A DNA stretch of 64,000 bases from Chrysaora quinquecirrha (Eukaryota > Cnidaria > Scyphozoa > Semaeostomeae > Pelagiidae), in the NCBI GenBank assembly GCA_014526335.1, contig JACTAT010000052.1:186001-250000 (forward strand), read 5' to 3'. The position numbers and the translations under genes are program-made. The notes below the pieces were generated by a model. It did not search any database, had not been told where the DNA came from, and was given only the letters and a program-made list of their open reading frames with translations. Below are positions 1 to 11,742 of the stretch, piece by piece (positions within the stretch are counted from its first letter, which is position 1; the number at the start of each line of letters is the position of its first letter).

Positions 1-3000
1 GGGAGCACTTAAAAGGCAAGCACCAAAACCCTACCTGAATAGCTGCAGGAACAGTAAGGCAATTTCCTGAAATCCCAAAAAAGCAGTAAGTTCTACCATC
101 CAGCTTAGAACCACAGCAAAAATTTGCAAAGCAAGTGATATCTTTTAAGTAAAAATTCCAGAAATGCATTGAGGTAATACTTTCATAAGAGACTGTTATG
201 CAGAGAAGCTCATACGTCTTTGAGATAGCAAACATTATTCCACTGATAAAGCCTGACTGAACTCGAAGTACTTCTTTCGATCCTGCAATAGGAAATATCC
301 TTACATATTAGAATGTTTTTGATACAGTAATAAGATATATATCTTGTTATAAACGTTACTTAGTTAAATAACCGTCTTGTTCTAGAAAGGTTATTCTTAG
401 TTTTTCATCCGAGCGTCGATAGCAAGGGGGGGGTAACTCCTATATAGGGTTGGGTATACATGTGCCTCTGAGAAGCCTAAGGGTGGACAAATAACCAGGG
501 CAGGATTTTGAAAAGAGAGCCCCATAGCCAGATCATCTTGAAAATATACCCCGTAACCAGTAAAGAAACTATCCCAAGAATATAATTTCATTCACTGCTG
601 CACTACGAGCTAAAATTTACCCATAACATTGGCAAATTTTCATTAAACAGACCCATAACTGGGGGAAAAATTTCAGATTGTTAAACTGACCTATCACCGG
701 GCGAAAAAGTCGCAGAACAAGGCCCATAAATCAGGCAGAATATCGCAAATTTATCCATAACCCGAGCAGGCACTCCTATGGAGTTACCCCTCTCGCTCGA
801 TAGTTCCTAAAAGTTTGATCATTTTGGGGAATTTTCAGTCTAGAAATTCTCATGTATGTGAGGGTGTATTGATACATATTCACTTTACACTCCAGAATAG
901 CAAAGGTTCATTATATAATGAAAATGAAAGTTTTCAGTAAAAAAAATGAGAACAGTGAAAGCAACGTGATTGAATGGAAAAATGTACTGAAGAACCGTAG
1001 TAATTAAATAGCTGGTCTTATAAAAGAGCATATGAAAGTTTAAGGTTAACAAAAGAAACGTACCATATGTCGTCATGTCTATTTGATTCCAATAAGTTCC
1101 CTGCGGGCTAGCATAAGATACCCCCATGCGATTGTGGATCCTATTATTAGTATCAACAGCCCACATACCATTTCTACCAACTGAGACATGTATAAAACCA
1201 GAGTCGAGTTTTATCCAATACGAAGATGAGCTGTAGTAATAGATAGTATTGTTTGTGTCTAGAGCACATAAAAAACTCGTCTCATCATCAAAGCTCAGCA
1301 AAGAGAAGGAAATCTTTGGTGGTGACTTATCGTAGCCTGAAACAACATATAGAAGAATATTACTAACTTGTATTTTATTATACTGGTAAAATTTCAAACC
1401 CACAAATAGGAAAAAAGTAGCTATCTTGTGAGTGAAGGCCCGTCAGTCAAAAGGTCTCTAGAAAGGAATATAACAAGTCTCACCGAAGTCCATTAGATGG
1501 AGTTTCTAATGTATACCTTAGTTTAGTAAGCTAAAGCCAAAACGTGTGGAACTTATTCAAAATTTACTAAATACTGAGACTTAGTACTTACCATTATAGT
1601 AAACAGCATTGAACAGATTCTTTGCATCAGCTTCAGCGAGATTGTAATTCCATATCACAAAGTCATCAAAACAGATGTAGGGCGAGCCACCACCCATATA
1701 GATGTCAGCTACAGGACTATCAATGGTCACACAAGTTATCCTTGATACAGGACACAGGATTCCGTTTATAAAAACCTTGATCTCATTCGTGGGTTTTGTT
1801 ACCGATACTACAAGATTCTTCCAGACACCGTACATTCCTTGTGAGCAGTTCAAAACATGCCAATGGCACAACTGATTTCCGCTTGTCACGTTTATAGCCA
1901 AGAATCCGGAGCCGTCTGCTAGGCCCGCTACAGAACTAAACTGGATTTGTATGTAGCTTAATGATAGGATATCAAGACTCGTAATGTTCATTAGTTCGAT
2001 TCTCGAAGGCAAGGACAACCACATTGACACGCTGTATCCAGAGGAACAAGAGTCGTCGACTGCACAGCCTTGGTTAATAGCAGTCGATCTTATGGGCTGA
2101 TCAGAAGCTGTACACATTGCGAGATTAACAGCACCTGGTGTCGTAAAGTAAAGCTGGTGTGATACTGCAACAGTGATATATCTTTTAGCTTCGATCATAT
2201 TCTCGTGGTATTCTCCAAAGCCGAGGCTGTTTCTTAGGTCGATTCTGCTGTCAAATGTAGAATAAAGTGATGTTTTCCCCTTGAATGTCACTTGTAGTGC
2301 TGCAAAACATTTTTAAAGCCAATGATTAATATAACATACTCTAGGACCCCTAATAGTCCGTCAATTGCAGTAAGAGGCAACCTGAAGGTTTATCTTTCAT
2401 CATCTGCTATCCGTGAAGGTAGGGGTGGGCACCACTCCCATCCATGATCTGAGAACCCCTAATAGAGCCCAATTTTACATTACTGATTTTTCCAAGCCAA
2501 ATTCATTTTTCTGACAACATTGTATTATATTTTTGAGAATGAGCGATGGCCTGGGTAATTTCCACAGCAAAATCTTAATGCAGGCTAGGTTGGTGCTCCA
2601 GCTATGCCCATTCTATGAATGTTAGCAATGATCAAACCGACTGGACTCTGTAGAAACCTCATGCTAATTTTGTGGAAAAGGCTACTAGCATTCCACATTA
2701 ACTTTTCTAACCCTTTTACTTCAAGTCCCTCTAAGCTTTGAATACCAACCAAATAGATTCCCACAGCCTCCTTCGGCCTCCGTCTTTCTTACCCCGTTTC
2801 TCTAAGGGACCCTAGACTACAGTAAAAGATCAAAATTGAGAAAAAGAATCTACGTACCACTGGAACAATCCCCTTGTACGTATCTACTGGCATAAGGTGG
2901 GCAAAGACATTTCCCAGTTATTTGGTCACAGACACCATCTTCTTTGCAGGGACTTTTGCAAGCATTAGGCACTAGGAATGGAGAGACAGTTATTAGGTTA

Positions 3001-6000
3001 AAGTAAGTAACCCAAGGTAAATCAAATAATACGCAAGGCAAGGTAAAGTTTATAAAACTAAGGAAAAGTAACACGAGGTACAGTAAAGCGAAGAAAAGTA
3101 AAGTAAAGTGAAGTAAAGTAAAGTAAAGTAAAGTAAAGTAAAGTAAAGTAAAGTAAAGTAAAGTAAAGCAAAAGTAAAGTAAAGTAAAGTAAAGTAAAGT
3201 AAAGTAAAGTAAAGTAAAGTAAAGTAAAGTAAAGTAAAAGTAAAGTAAATTAAAGTAAAGTAAAGTAAAGTAAAAAAGTAAAAGTAAAAGAAAAAAGTAA
3301 AGTAAAGTAAAGTAAAGTAAAGTAAAGTAAAGTAAAGTAAAGTAAAATAAAGTAAATTAAAGTAAAGTAAAGTAAAGTAAAGTAAAGTAAAGTAAAGTAA
3401 AGTAAAGTAAAGTAAAGTAAAGTAAAGTAAAGTAAAGTAAAATAAAGTAAAGTAAAGTACAGTAAAGCGAAGAAAAGAATAGTAAAGTGAAGTAAATTAA
3501 AGTAAAGTAAAGTAAATTAAAGTAAAGTAAAGTAAAGTAAAGTAAAGTAAAGTAAAGTAAAGTAAAGAAAAATAAAGTAAAGTAAAGTACAGTAATGCAA
3601 AGTAGAGTGAAGAAATGTTAATGAAAGTAAAGTAAAGTAAAGTAAAGTAGAGTAGAGTAGAGAAAAGTAAAGTAAAGTAAAGTAAAGTAAAGCACAGTAA
3701 AGTAAAGTAAAGTAAGGTAAAATAGATTAAAGTAAAGTCAAGTCAAGTCAAGTAAAGTCAAGTCAAGTCAAGAAAAGTAAAGAAAAGTAAAGTAAATTAA
3801 AGTAAATTAAAGTAATGTAACGTAACATAACGAAAAGTAAAGTTAAGAAAAGTAAAGTAATGTGACGTAAAGAAAAGTAAGTAAAAGAAAAGAAAAGCAA
3901 ACTTAAGCAAAGAAAAGTAAAGCAATGTGAAGCAAAGAAACGTAAAGTAAAGTTAAACAAAGCAAAAAGTTTACTACTCACCATGTTTATTCACACAGAG
4001 TTTTAATGACTTGACAACATGAGATTCCAGAGCTTCATCGAAAAGCTGAACACAAGCTATGTGTCCAGCGAAATTCTGAGAAAAAGTACCTGAACTACCA
4101 ACTGCAATCGTAGAAGGAAAAGAAAACTGTTTCAACAGACCCACTTTGTGTTCTTCCATAATCTAGGAACATATAAAGATATCTTTAGTATATTGTTGTC
4201 TTCATTATGTTTAATACATTTAAAATATATTCAAGCTAAAATATATTTTAAGCTTGCAAATGTACAACAGCATCTAACCAGAGTATGGACAAATTAATGG
4301 ACAAGCTATTTTAGTGATGGAGTAAGTATGGTCTGGTGTGGTGGATAAAGGTAAGACCTATTACAACAACCTCAGTTCCCGCTCATTGAATCTAGACCAA
4401 CAACAAAAGCAGTCCATCAAAACTGCTGCCTCGTAACCACTGTTTGAGTTGCCTATTAGCAACAACAACGATAACTTAAGGTGATGGCAGCAATAACTGG
4501 GTCTTCTGTAATAAGTCTAGGTTGAGGTCTTGCAGTTTGATTCGATGCATCAATACTAAACTTTAAATAAGGCGTCCGAGATTGTCTTAACCTACCTCTC
4601 CGTTTGAATATATCTTCAAGATTCCATTCTTACTAGAGTAAACGAATGCCAGATAGGACCAGATTTTTGCGCCAAAGAGACTTTCGATGTGACTTGAAAT
4701 ATTCCAGAAAGTTGTGTTAAGCTAAAAAGAAAAGTTAACACTTAACTATTTTACATAAAAGACCTAATATAATATGTAAAAATATGCACAAGATTCATTC
4801 AAATAAATGCCCCATCTTTATAGGGTCCCACCTTTGCGTTTTTGTGCCCCATGTTAGAGTCCCACCCTGAGTCGCCTATACGAGTCCCTCCTTAAGAGTC
4901 CCACTTTGTAGTCTTACTTTTGCGGTCCACCTTTGTGCCCATGTTACAGTCCCACCTTTACGTCTGTGCACCCACCTTAGAGCCTCCTTTGAGTCCCTCC
5001 TTTTAGCACCATGTTACAGTCCCACTTTTGCACCCAGGTTAGAGCTCCACCGTTGTGTCCCATCTTTATGTCCCATGTTAGAATCCCACTTTTGCGTCCC
5101 ACGTTAGAGTCCTACTTTTGCTTCCCGCGTCAGAGTCCAACCATTGCTTCTCCCATAGGATCCCGAATCCTGGAACCCGGATCTCACATTTAAGTCCCGA
5201 ATTCCACTTCTCGGTATGGCCGAACAAATAGTCAAAAAGATGGTAAACCTACCTAATAGAAATATTTCCAGTGTTGATCACACTAATCGAGAGATCTTTA
5301 ACCACACCAGGGTTGCCAATCCATAACATCTTGCTATGTTTTAAACTCGCAGGTTTTACATGAAATGTTATAGTAAAATCTAGATTGGTTTTTATGGGTC
5401 CAGCAGGCAAAACTTCAATTGCTGATGGTGATGTGCCACTAAAATAAGATTCAGTCAAGGGGAAACCAAAAGTATCTGTTGTATATTGTGAAGGAGCTCC
5501 GACTCTCCTCAGGCTGTAGCTCTGATTGGCTAAATAGTGAAGACCATTGTCCAATGGCAAGAGAAGAGATGGAACCGGAAGTTTAAGCTGGGCTGCAGCT
5601 GTGACCAATGAATCTGAAAACAAATTAGTGCGTTGATTATAAAATTAACCTACCACAAGGGCAATATCACTGTTTGCAAATTAGCCTTGGGAAAGACGAA
5701 AGGAACCAGACGAAAAATTTTCAAGAGGGAACGTGAACTCTTGTCTTGACTAAGTTGCAATCAACGCAGTCGACTGCGCAGTGGGATGTTTTAAAACATG
5801 TAGATTATCTATGCCTATGAAATATCTAAGGTATAGTAGAAGCAGTCAACATGGTATGCATGCTATACTGCAAACATTTTGTCATAGCAATATGTCTATA
5901 GCAAATGTAACGCAAGGTAACGCAGCGTAACATAACATGTGTAATCATATAATACCTGTAACGAAATGGAGAATACAGTAGATTAAGTCACTCACCGTTA

Positions 6001-9000
6001 TTATACTTTGGCGGTTTCCCATTCGATGGATACAAGATACAATTGGAAGTAGTGACTGTAATAGTGTCAATGGCTATATCACCCGCCGTAGTCTCTCCTC
6101 TTAAGGCTGTGAAGGTTATCTATAACATAAAAACATAGAACGAACTAAGACACGCAAAGATAGCTACTCAGTCATGAACAACATTATCTCAAAAAGCTTT
6201 TTGCATGTTCTTTGCAGAAATTAAGCAAGCAAACGAGGTAAGGGTTTAAGGCTTCAAGGTCATATTCAGGGCAATAGACCATAGTGAATAGAACTTTTCA
6301 AAGAGGTCTGAATTGGCGCGACATTTTTCTGGAAAATGGTAGACATGTTGAGTAAGGGAATCCTCATCACGTGCAAACACCAGAATTGCAGTCATTTCAG
6401 GAGAGATGCAGCGAATTTTGCTTCAAATTAGTTGGAGTTAAAGTGAAAGAAAGGATTCAAGTCCCGGCTTATCTGCTCTAGGAGGCAATTAATCAAGTAT
6501 TTTCTTTTTTGTGAGTGATTCGCATCTTGAATCCTGAGTTTCTACAGATAACATTAAATGTCGCCGATTCCTTTGCTCTATAGGGATAAAACTCAACAGC
6601 TCCCTGCTCAACCTCGTCCCCAGGGTGAATAGGCCTCTACGTGAAACTCCGCTGTCCATATTCGACCCTGGTACCGGCCTTGTCTATTCGCAATTTGATT
6701 GGCTTTTCAAACAATAGATGGTTTAAGTGACGTCACAGTTTCTTCAAAATTTCACACCAAAATAGGCCGAAACTATGTAAAAAGCATCTATAGAAACAAA
6801 AAATGATGCTACATGAGATATTGCATCTTGCCTGACAGTTATCGATGAAGTTCTTTGCATTTTCTTTCTAAGAATATCTGCTTTCGGAATCTACATCTTG
6901 TTTTGATGCCTAGGGTAAAATTGCCAGTATTTTTGCAGAGTTTGACAGTTGAGATTCGAGGAAATTCGATTTGGGGCCTGGGGACGAGGTCGCTCCCTGC
7001 TACGTCACAGGATTGAATTCTCAGCAAATGAGACAAAGCAGAAGTGTTTTTGTTCAAAGGGCAATAGAGCAATACAAAAATGGGTTCAACTGCAGTTTAG
7101 GGGTCCCTAGTTACCAGCACCAGCATTGTTAAGTCTATGTGGCCTAGTGCAATATTGGGGGCTTTTATTCGATCAAATTACCTGAAAGGAAGCAGACTCT
7201 GAGTTCAGATTATCCAAAGGTACAACTGCATTCAACCAGTTTGAGCTTTGATTGCCATTCAATCGAAACACTTCTTCATGCAAAGTTGTGCTCTGATGAA
7301 TCGCAACGGATAGAGTGCCAATGCCATCGCCATGCATATGATACCAGAAATTTAGGCATTTCATCGAAGGTATAAAAGCATTTGTTGTGTATTTCTGAGG
7401 GTATCCAGCAACAAGGCCTAAGGTTGCATCCACGTAGAGGTAGTAAGCTTAAAAAAAACACAGAGTAGAATGATATTCAGCGGAAAGTGTAGTGAATTAT
7501 GTAAGGCCCTGCCAAACGATCAAACATTCTTAGTCCAACATTTTAAATTTGCTTTGCAACATTTGTTTGACCGTTTGGCCACGTCCGAAAACATTGCTGT
7601 ACAACATGTTGGAACAACGAGGTTATTGCTACTGCGCAAGCACAAACGCATTGTTGGAAAAAATGCTGCTAGATGCTGAAATGTTGCAAAAAAATGTATG
7701 ACAAGCAATGTTAGAAAGGCGGCCAAACGATCAAACATTGCTTGACAAAAGTAACAGAATTAGTGGCGTGATGTTTTTAAAAAGTTCAAAAACATATGTA
7801 AACAAAATGTTGGATGAGTAATGTTTTCGGACGTGGCAAAAGGCCAAACATTTTGCTTGACAGACAAGGATATTTTAAATGATCGTTTGGTAGTTTGGCC
7901 AGGGCCTAAGATTCGAGATTGACTCTTATTTTTCGAATTGAACTTCAGTATCGAAAGTTTCATATTTTATATAGGGTGCGATCTTCTGGCACCTTTTTCT
8001 GCCTCTTCTTTCTAGAAACCTCCGAGAAATTGTAATCCCGTTCTTCTGTACGTATCTCGGGAAAATCTGTGACTTTGCACGCTCTCAAAACTCTCCTGAC
8101 TCCAGAGCTGGAAGATTTCGCAGATTTCGCAGAGATTGGAGTTTCAAAATCAATTTCTCTCAAGTCTACCGTTTTTCAAGAAGGTGAGTTTTTTCTGAGG
8201 TCCGGAAAAAATCAATTAAATTCTATAACTAACAGTCACCTACCTGGCCGCTTGTTAACATATGTCATGTAGTAGTTGGGATTCCCACTGAACGAAATCG
8301 AGAAATGCGTTCCAACGAGAGCAAGCCATTCAGTTATAATGAAGAAGTATTGTCTCCATATTTCAGTACGGCGACGAAGAAACGGTTTGACAATGTTCAC
8401 AAGCTCAGGCGTACTGTAGACAGTGTTCGCAACCCAAGCGGGAGTAATCCAAAGGACAGGACCACTATATACGTCATACCTGAAGTTTTTATACCTACAG
8501 TACATCAGGTACTTTCCATCGTAGTTAAAGACGCTTGCAATGTATATACGAGCATAGACATTTTGAGTGTTGCCAGCACCAGACGTATATTTAATGACAA
8601 AGCTCTTGACGTCTTCGTAATTCAAACTTTGATCAACGTTGAAAGCTAAGGCAGTTACTGCTGCTACCCCATACTGTCGATCTGTTGTAGCTTTTGCCAA
8701 TGGAATGGAAGGAGAATCGGATAAGTGTATCTACATTTGAAGTTGTAGTATGCGCTGAAGTCAACGAATTGTCCATTCACTGATTTGATACTGCTTGCAC
8801 CTGTTTAAAGAAAAAACACTGTGATGATATCAAACCATCATGAACGTAACTATCTTCTCAAAAAGCCACAAAGTGTAAACGATGCTCAAACGAGGTAGTG
8901 TGTTCGGACAAATTTAAACAACATATGTAATAGGCCCACAGTTTTCGGGCACTGTTTGAACGGTTGACTATTGTTTCTATTCATTTAAAACAATTAAGCT

Positions 9001-10554
9001 CCAATCCAAAAAATATTCTTCCCTCCGGGTTACAGCATTGCTAGACCCAAAGAGCAGGGATGACAATTCCTCCCATCAAGAGTTTGCACATACACTATCA
9101 AAGGAGTATCTTGGACCAACATGATGGCCAGCTCAGTCCAGACGGGGCCATTATTCGACGGAGGGCGCTAATGTGAGGAAACATGGTACGAAACCACAGG
9201 TGTATGCGTACAGAACTAGCTGTCGTATTTGTCGGAGGGGGTCCAGAAAAACGTACCTGTTGCAGATTGGTCTGAGCATGGTCCAGTGTTGGCTGTTTCT
9301 GTACAGCCTGAACCGAGCTTCCATTCACCAATAGCATTACTCGCAATTGTGGAGAAATCGATTGTTGCTACAACAAAAATATGAAATAAAAAGCCTGTAC
9401 GTGAATCATAAAAAGAATCCTAGGTTTTGATAGATTGCAAAAAAACAAGATTCCCAATCCTGAATTCTGTTCTTTAGCAGCAAAACTCAGTGATAGCTTC
9501 AACGCTAGATGAAGACATAGTCATTAGAATACAGTAAATCCTCGAAAAAGCCCCCGGGGGCTTATTTGTAAAAATTTATCTTACGGTGGGGGCTTGTTCG
9601 AGGGGAGGGCTTGTTCGAGGGGAGGGCTTAATTTAAAGTTTAATGGTTCCAGTGTGTTGTCGATAGAATAGCAGAGAGAATAATCTGTACCCCTTTATCA
9701 AAATCAGCTGTTTGCCAACAGCCAATGGCTGATTATTGGTTGAATGGACAGTACAACCTGTCAGGACTTATTTGCTCAGTGTTTTAATTAGTCGAAAGAT
9801 GCATTAAAGACAGAAACAAATTTATAATTCCTCCGAATAATTCCTAATGGGGGCTTATTCGAGGGGAGGGCGTATTTGCAAAAAAGAATTGTTGGGTGGG
9901 GGCACATACAAGGGGGGCTTATTCGAAGATTATTCCAGGATTTACGGTACTACAATTGAGTCCAAGTATAAAAGACTCAGCCGTTTTCCTGCACAGTACG
10001 TGAACGGTAAGTCATAAATCACTGCTTGACAAATTCAAAACAATTTTTCTTGATGCAAACAAAAGTGTTTGATGAGCATTGTTTTGCGACGTGGCCAAAC
10101 GATTAATGCCTGACCAAACGATCAAACATTGTTTGTGAAACATTCCAAATTTATTAATCAAGGAAAAATGTTTGATAGCTTAGCCATGTCGCAAACTCTT
10201 GCTCGTCAAATATTTTTTACTTCTAAAATGTTTCAAAAACATCGCAATATATCTAGTTTATTGTTGCTTTCGAGAAATGTTTGGCACCGTGGCCAAACGG
10301 TCAAACGTTACTTGAAAAGCAAATTTCAAACATTTGACAAACAATGTTTGATCGTTTGGCCAGGGCCTTCTTATTGCCAAGCAAATTTCAAACATTTGAC
10401 AAACAATGTTTGATCGTTCGATCAGGGAAATATTGATTCTATCATTTAGATTCTTACCAGCATTGCTTGCGATAGCAGTTTTCTTCAATGCAAGAACATA
10501 AATATAGAGGATGCAAACTGCATTCCATGAAAATACCTTCCAGATATTGCAAAT
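1..10554 (-). CDS. Large multidomain secreted protein, MAM/LamG/EGF/tectonin, 3' end off the window
   Basis: At least 12 minus-strand exons with recognisable GT-AG borders run from about 10554 down to 35 and continue past the left edge. N to C: a hydrophobic, signal-peptide-like exon (10458-10554), two unclassified extracellular blocks (9034-9367, 8244-8800), a MAM domain split over two exons (7182-7447, 5996-6119), a LamG/concanavalin-like domain over three (5253-5613, 4596-4721, 3982-4162), an EGF-like module (2858-2971), a second LamG-like domain (1592-2299), a tectonin-type block (1064-1336) and a Cys-rich exon (35-282). These modules normally occur in extracellular or cell-surface proteins; a role in adhesion or carbohydrate recognition is inference. 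Grouping all exons into one gene rests on shared strand, spacing and compatible domain types, not on transcript evidence, and two genes are possible. Single-base frame breaks occur near 8722 and within 9034-9367. Introns hold the pentanucleotide array at 3066-3970, a minisatellite and MITEs. Confidence 0.6.
35..282 (-). CDS. Exon: Cys-rich extracellular segment
   Basis: The minus strand is open between an acceptor (TTGCAG-like) just above 282 and a GTAGGG donor below 35. The translation contains closely spaced cysteines (ITCFANFCCGS, GRTYCFFGISGNC) and ends in VPAAIQ. I do not recognise the domain. It is the most C-terminal exon visible, directly after the tectonin-like block, so the gene probably continues beyond the left edge. 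Confidence 0.5.
1064..1336 (-). CDS. Exon: tectonin-type beta-propeller repeats
   Basis: Translation shows LCALDTNNTIYYYSSSSYW, then FIHVSVGRNGMWAVDTNNRI and a following TYWNQIDM. The recurring pattern 'hVSVGrnGmWAVDtnnrIh' with a trailing W is typical of tectonin/TECPR propeller blades, as in fish-egg lectins and slime-mould tectonins. A donor (GGTACG) lies at 1063-1064 and an acceptor at 1337. Two blades are visible, so more are expected beyond the window. In the family these blades bind glycans or lipids; specificity cannot be read here. Confidence 0.65.
1592..2299 (-). CDS. Exon: LamG/concanavalin A-like domain (second)
   Basis: One 236-codon exon. Features of a LamG-type jelly-roll are visible: SGYSVSMWLSLPS, then GVWKNLVVSVTKPTNEIKVF with INGILC, and the C-terminal pattern DIYMGGGSPYICFDDFVIWN followed by LAEADAKNLFN. 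These match the 'W-h-l-v-t ... vyvNG ... G ... fDdv-iwn-aLs--ei--l' layout of LamG_3 domains. Cysteines suggest an extracellular location. Donor GTAAG at the 3' side and acceptor TTTGCAG at the 5' side are clear. Confidence 0.7.
2858..2971 (-). CDS. Exon: EGF-like module
   Basis: Short exon encoding NACKSPCKEDGVCDQITGKC then LCPPYASRYVQGDC: six to seven cysteines in C-x3-C-x5-C-x6-C-x-C spacing, an EGF-like pattern. It sits between the two LamG-like domains. The intron on its 5' side is almost completely filled by the pentanucleotide array. Confidence 0.65.
3066..3970. repeat. (AAGTA)n pentanucleotide microsatellite, about 900 bp
   Basis: Near-perfect AAGTA/TAAAG units run for about 900 bp, with interruptions by GAAAAG, TACAG and, toward the right end, AAGTC and CGTAA variants. 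The array occupies nearly all of the intron between the EGF exon (ends 2971) and the first LamG domain's C-terminal exon (3982-4162). On the transcribed strand it reads (CTTTA)n. Confidence 0.95.
3982..5613 (-). CDS. Exons: first LamG domain (three exons)
   Basis: Exon 5253-5613 encodes LPVPSLLLPLDNGLHYLANQ and DFTITFHVKPASL, exon 4596-4721 encodes LNTTFWNISSHIESLFGAKI and WSYLAFVYSSKNGILKIYSN, and exon 3982-4162 encodes SSGTFSQNFAGHIACVQLFD followed by EALESHVVKSLKLC. Together they give the full LamG order of strand, 'W-yla-vy-s-nG-lkiYsNGe' and terminal 'faGhIacvqlfdeaL'. All three have GT-AG borders. The intron between 4722 and 5252 contains a minisatellite. Confidence 0.7.
4806..5215. repeat. 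Degenerate minisatellite, GTCCCACCTTTG-type units
   Basis: Imperfect tandem units of about 13-28 bp built on 'gtcccacytttgcg' and 'cccatgttagagtc' recur about 15 times (for example near 4826, 4857, 4927, 5030, 5082, 5107). The short plus-strand reading frame across it is a by-product of the repeat. Confidence 0.8.
5996..7447 (-). CDS. Exons: MAM domain (two exons)
   Basis: Exon 7182-7447 encodes GYPQKYTTNAF and MKCLNFWYHMHGDGIGTLSV, the hallmark 'CLnFWYhMhG-giGtLsV' of MAM domains. Exon 5996-6119 encodes ITFTALRGETTAGDIAIDTI then TVTTSNCILYPS, the hallmark 'F-a-rG---gDIAiDdi-vt---C' at the MAM C-terminus. MAM domains are adhesive extracellular modules. The segment 6120-7181 between them is intron and contains no other recognisable exon; part of the MAM middle may be missing or in an exon I did not find. 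Confidence 0.75.
7505..7906. mobile_element. MITE, GGCCCTGGCCAAACGATC-type ends, TAA duplication
   Basis: The left end starts ggccctgccaaacgatcaaac and the right end is the inverted form ending tttggccagggcc. Both flanks carry TAA (7502-7504, 7907-7909). Inside are repeated 'caaacattgcttgacaaa' and 'ccgtttggccacgtccgaaa' motifs. No coding capacity. A 3-bp TWA-type duplication is typical of PIF/Harbinger-group elements; that assignment is inference. Confidence 0.75.
8244..8800 (-). CDS. Exon: unclassified extracellular block with a frame break
   Basis: The exon has a good acceptor (AAACAG) at 8801 and donor (GTAGGT) at 8242. The first part reads SVNGQFVDFSAYYNFKCRYT; from about 8720 the frame shifts and continues as SDSPSIPLAKATTDRQYGVA, then KSFVIKYTSGAGNTQNVYAR and KYLMYCRYKNFRYDVYSG. 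Adding one base near 8722 joins the frames. I do not recognise the domain. The plus-strand open frame at 8305-8649 is its antisense shadow. Confidence 0.45.
9034..9367 (-). CDS. Exon with several frame breaks, unclassified
   Basis: Minus-strand pieces in different frames look coding: TIDFSTIASNAIGEWKLGSG, then CTETANTGPCSDQSATGT, SSVRIHLWFRTMF, and NGPVWTELAIMLVQDTPLIV followed by YVQTLDGRN. At least two frame changes separate them. Either the assembly lost bases here or the exon is degenerate. It lies between the signal-like exon and the 8244-8800 block. Confidence 0.35.
9532..9947. mobile_element. MITE, CAGTAAATCCTCGAA ends, TA duplication (copy 1)
   Basis: The left end is cagtaaatcctcgaaaaagc and the right end is the inverted form attccaggatttacgg, flanked by TA on both sides. 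Internal 'gggcttattcgaggggaggg' motifs repeat. A second copy lies at 31427-31835. TA duplications suggest a Tc1/mariner-group origin. Confidence 0.8.
10090..10432. mobile_element. MITE of the CCTGGCCAAACGATC family, internally duplicated right end
   Basis: The left portion contains tgaccaaacgatcaaacatt and the right portion contains aatgtttgatcgtttggcca then gggcc at about 10369. A second, near-identical copy of the right end follows at 10380-10430. Same family as 7505-7906. Confidence 0.6.
10458..10554 (-). CDS. Exon: signal-peptide-like hydrophobic segment
   Basis: Between a strong acceptor (polypyrimidine then CTTTAG above 10554) and donor GTAAG below 10458, the minus strand reads WNAVCILYIYVLALKKTAIA followed by SNAG, a hydrophobic core with small residues after it. 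It would suit the N-terminus of the secreted protein, but the initiator methionine must lie in an upstream exon I could not place. Confidence 0.4.
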
Positions 10555-11518
10555 CTAAAGAAATAAAATAAACAAAAATTTTAGATATTCAAAAATAAAC
10601 AAGTCGTAAACATTTCAGACAAAAATTCCATAGCCATTTGCAAAGGATATAAAGGGTTCTTTTTGAAACGGCAAAAGGACACTATGTTCCTTTATCGATG
10701 TGTCCACTTCTACGTAGCGACTCAACAAGCGGATCAACCAGCGCTAAAGGCGGATCCCCAACAGGCGATATTCTTCGCTCAAAGACTGAGGTTTCGCCGC
10801 TTCTATGCACAACAATGCGTTTACGCTTCGAATATTCGTCGCAGTGAATGATAAAAGTAGAATGACATCTGCTTTTCGTTGCAAGAGATTTTCGCGCGAA
10901 GGTTTTCGCCTTGTCGAAGGTTTTCGCCTTGTCGAAATCCGGCTTATTCCATTATTCTTCTTCGCGAAGCAAATAGTTCATTAAAAACGTCGTCCAAAAA
11001 GAGCGATTCTAACGGCGTATTTCCATTGGGAGCGATTCCGTTTGTGGTAAATTTCGCAGTCTTACAATTCGTAGATGCTTTAGCTTTCGATCATCCAACA
11101 TGGGTGGTCAAACGCAGCAAAAAATTAATCCAACATTAGTTTTTTTGCATGTTGCATGAAAAGCTGGATGCGTTTGACCAGGGCTTTAGGTATAGCAGGT
11201 AATGAAATAAACCTTGTACTCTATTTCGAATATTTGGTTGAGAAATGTATTGTATCTCTGTGAAGTTTACCATTTTCAGAATCCGGTCCGATCCGGGAAG
11301 ATTCAGATGAAATCTATAAAAAAGTGCGTGGCCACGTTTACATCATACCAGAGATCTATTGAAGAGTAAGCAAGCCGTATTTATTTGTTAAAGCATCTGG
11401 CATACCTGTTGTGGACCTATCTGATATTCTAGAACGGATACCCTGGGTACTCATTGCACTGCACGCCTTGCACTGCATTGACCCATAACGGATAGGGCAA
11501 GTGCTTACATTATACCGG

Positions 11519-11742
11519 ATAGCTATCGTTGCGTCTTGATTTTCGTATCGGATAAAATCGCTTACTTTATGCTGGATAGCCGATGCAAACTGTAGGATCG
11601 GATAACTCTGACATGATCTAAAAAGTAAGTTGGTCGACCGTAGTCAGATAGCTCTGACATGATCTAAACAGCCATAACCCCTATCCGATATGAAACACCA
11701 ACCCCTATCCGATATGAAAATCAAGACGCTTGCGACAGCTAT
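11519..11742. repeat. Inverted-repeat (foldback) element
   Basis: Left arm 11519-11554 (atagctatcgttgcgtcttg...) is matched by the inverted right arm 11706-11742 with only a few differences. Between the arms, 'ctctgacatgatctaaa' appears twice and 'acccctatccgatatgaaa' twice. Probably a small DNA transposon derivative; outer ends not defined. Confidence 0.6.

Noticed and set aside
3763..3984. Minus frame of Leu/Phe-rich residues resembling membrane helices
   Set aside because: Arises from the (AAGTA)n array in an intron.
8305..8649. 114-codon plus-strand frame
   Set aside because: Antisense shadow of the 8244-8800 exon, which has proper splice sites and better coding character.
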